In this document: piece by piece, positions 7,327 through 8,834 of the stretch
Layout: each line of letters starts with the position of its first letter
Numbering within the stretch: position 1 is the stretch's first letter
Origin: an uncultured bacterium
GTDB taxonomy: Bacteria; Desulfobacterota; Binatia; HRBIN30
Length of the DNA stretch: 8,834 nucleotides
Reading direction: 5' to 3'
Assembly (NCBI GenBank): GCA_937975525.1
Contig: CALJUJ010000236.1
Location: forward strand, 1-8,834
Made by a program: the position numbers and the translations under genes
The notes under the pieces: model-generated
What the model saw: the letters and a program-made list of their open reading frames with translations, nothing else
Databases searched by the model: none
Told to the model about the DNA's origin: nothing

Positions 7327-7954
7327 GCCCATGGACAAGCTCCGCATCGCCAATTGCAGTGGATTCTACGGAGATCGCCTCAGCGCGGCTCGAGAGATGG
7401 TCGACGACGGCCCGATCGACGTGCTCACCGGAGACTACCTCGCCGAGCTCACGATGATGATCCTGGCCAAGGATCGGATGAAGAGCCCCGAGTCGGGCTT
7501 TGCGAAGACGTTTCTCCGCCAGATGGAGGAGGTCCTCGGCACCTGCTGCGAACGTGGCATCAAGGTCGTGGTCAATGCCGGTGGGCTGAACCCGGCGGGA
7601 CTCGCGCACCGGCTCCGCGAGCTCGCAGCGAAGGTCGGCGCAACGCCGAAGATCGCCCACATCGAGGGCGATGATCTGCTGCCGGAACTATCGCGGCTGC
7701 AGCAGGCCGGGCACGAGCTGCGCCACCTCGACACCGGACAATCGCTTGCCAACGCCGCTCCCAACGTGGTGACGGCGAATGCCTATCTCGGTGCCTGGGG
7801 AATCGTCGAGGCGCTCCAACGCGGGGCCGACGTCGTCGTCTGTCCGCGCGTGACCGACGCCGCCCTCGTCGTGGGACCCGCGGCGTGGCGCTTCGGCTGG
7901 AAGCGCGATGCTTGGGACCAGCTGGCCGCAGCGGTGGTCGCCGGGCACAGCAGC

Positions 7955-7957
7955 TAG
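7955..7957 (+). other. In-frame amber codon inside the AtuA-family gene
   Basis: The codons around it read GTC GCC GGG CAC AGC AGC TAG TGC GGA, i.e. V-A-G-H-S-S-stop-C-G. In AtuA proteins I remember, this stretch reads GH[I/V/L]IECGAQ, so TAG occupies the place of a conserved Glu (GAG to TAG is one base) and the two preceding hydrophobic residues are both Ser. The frame on both sides is the same. Confidence 0.85.
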
Positions 7958-8752
7958 TGCGGAGCGCAGTGCACGGGAGGAAACTACTCCTTCTTCGAAG
8001 AGATCCCCGGGCTTGTGCGTCCTGGATTCCCGATTGCCGAGATGCACGCCGACGGAAGTTTCGTCGTCACCAAGCATCCGGGTACCGGAGGCCGCGTGTC
8101 GATCGGGACGGTCACCGCACAGCTCCTCTACGAAATCCAGGGGGTGCGCTACCTGAATCCCGACGTGACCACTCTCTTCGACAGCATCCAGCTCGAGCAG
8201 GAGGATGACGACCGCGTCCGCGTGTTCGGTGTTCGCGGCGAGGCGCCTCCGCCGACGACCAAGGTCTGCATCAACTTCCTGGGAGGGTTCCGCAACTCGA
8301 TGACGTTCGTCATCGCCGGACTCGACATCGAGGCAAAGGCGCGACTCGCCGAGGAAACGCTTTGGGCCCTGCTCGGAGGCCGCGAGCAATTCGGTGCCAC
8401 CGACGTGCAACTGATCCGGTACGATCGCTCGGATCCGCAAACCAACGACGATGCGTTCGCTCACCTTCGGGTGACGGTGAAAGACGCCGATCGAGACAAG
8501 GTCGGCCGAGCCTTCAGCAACAAGGCCGTGGAGATGGCGCTCGCCAGCTACCCTGGCTTCTTTCTCACTTCGCCCCCCGGAGATGCGTCGGCGTTCGGCG
8601 TCTACTGGCCGACCCTCGTGCCCTCCACGGAAATCGCCCATCGAGTCGTCGTCGAGGACGAAACGATCGCGATCGAGCCCCCTCCCGCGGGCGAGGTGGC
8701 GTCGGTGCCACCTACGAGCGAGGCAGCGGAGCCGATGCCGAGCGGCCCCACG

Positions 8753-8834
8753 CGCCGCGTTCCTCTCGGGAGGGTCTGCGGCGCACGCTCCGGGGACAAG
8801 GGCGGCAATGCCAACGTCGGCTTCTGGGTTCGCA
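8753..8834 (+). other. Start of the AtuA-like C-terminal (ferredoxin-fold) domain
   Basis: After a Pro/Glu-rich linker (about nt 8670-8750), the frame enters a segment reading RRVPLGRVCGARSGDKGGN and then ANVGFWVR. The GxxARSGDKGxxxNxG signature is that of the small domain found at the end of many AtuA-family proteins or encoded as a separate gene of about 110 codons. Here it is fused to the AtuA domain, and it is cut off by the window end. Confidence 0.7.

Larger units (their letters stand above)
7331..8834 (+). pseudogene. atuA: AtuA-family (DUF1446) gene interrupted by an in-frame TAG, 3' end outside window
   Basis: The ATG at 7331 opens a frame of 208 codons ending in TAG at 7955-7957. 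The same frame then runs without another stop to the window end (about 292 more codons), so there is one amber codon and no frameshift. The N-part has the AtuA hallmarks: ANCSGFYGDR (~7-16), LTGDYLAELTM (~32-42), VVVNAGGLNPAG (~79-90), VVTANAYLGAWGIVEAL (~146-162) and CPRVTDAALVVGP (~171-183). The part after the TAG continues with CGAQCTGGNYSFFEE and FPIAEMHADGSFVVTKHPGTGG, also family-like. AtuA is needed for acyclic terpene use in Pseudomonas, but its reaction is unknown to me; here it is the last visible gene of the acyl-CoA operon. If the TAG is real and not read through, only a 208-residue fragment is made. Restart at ATG 8042 is conceivable, but no good Shine-Dalgarno precedes it. Family identity is secure; whether the gene is dead, misread or recoded is open. 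Confidence 0.85.

Noticed and set aside
7941..7976. Possible stem (CCG/GCAC pairing with GTGC/CGG) with the TAG codon in its loop, as for a recoding signal
   Set aside because: The pairing is short, has a mismatch and a large loop, and such stems are common by chance in GC-rich sequence. SECIS elements act on UGA, not UAG. No known UAG-recoding element is recognisable.
7955..7990. Frameshift as the cause of the AtuA gene break
   Set aside because: Translating across the site shows conserved AtuA residues in the same frame on both sides, so only the TAG interrupts it.
7975..8044. Independent restart gene using GGGAGG at 7975-7980 or ATG at 8042
   Set aside because: No ATG, GTG or TTG in the right frame lies at a usable distance after GGGAGG, and ATG 8042 has no Shine-Dalgarno. 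Conserved AtuA residues before it also argue against it as a native start.

Overview
The window is high-GC, densely coded DNA and looks like a chromosomal stretch from a Gram-negative bacterium. The main pointer is the tail of a LapB-type TPR protein, which controls lipopolysaccharide synthesis and implies an LPS-bearing envelope. Base composition and gene content would fit a deltaproteobacterial, myxobacterial or 'Binatia'-like lineage, but that placement is only an inference. No RNA gene, insertion sequence, CRISPR array or phage gene was seen.

Layout. (1) Bases 1-857, plus strand: the last ~284 codons of a TPR protein whose C-terminus lines up with the rubredoxin-type metal knuckle of LapB, but with two of the four cysteines missing. 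(2) Bases 883-906: a perfect 24-bp palindrome between convergent gene ends, probably a two-way terminator. (3) Bases 933-1547, minus strand: an intact adenylylsulfate kinase (cysC). (4) Bases 1548-1756: a divergent intergenic region that must hold the promoters of cysC and of the operon to its right. (5) Bases 1757 to the window end, plus strand: a tight five-gene operon encoding an acyl-CoA dehydrogenase, a carboxyltransferase (beta) subunit, a biotin carboxylase/biotin carrier (alpha) subunit, an enoyl-CoA hydratase and an AtuA-family (DUF1446) protein. Gaps between these genes are about 37, 22, 3 and 4 bases.

How the operon works. The gene set matches the logic of the leucine/isovalerate (liu) and acyclic terpene (atu) pathways. 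A branched acyl-CoA is desaturated by the dehydrogenase, the 3-methyl-2-enoyl-CoA is carboxylated by the two-subunit biotin enzyme, and the resulting 3-methylglutaconyl-type CoA is hydrated by the hydratase. AtuA-family proteins accompany such clusters, but their biochemical role is not settled. No HMG-CoA-lyase-type gene or regulator is in view, so the real substrate (isovaleryl-CoA, citronellyl/geranyl-CoA or another methyl-branched acyl-CoA) cannot be fixed from this window.

The most notable anomaly is a single in-frame TAG at 7955-7957 inside the AtuA-family gene. The reading frame continues without any shift to the window end and still encodes well-conserved AtuA sequence. The TAG falls where family members, as I remember them, carry a conserved Glu. 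It may be a nonsense mutation, a sequencing error or a readthrough site; TAG also serves as an apparently genuine stop in the carboxyltransferase gene.
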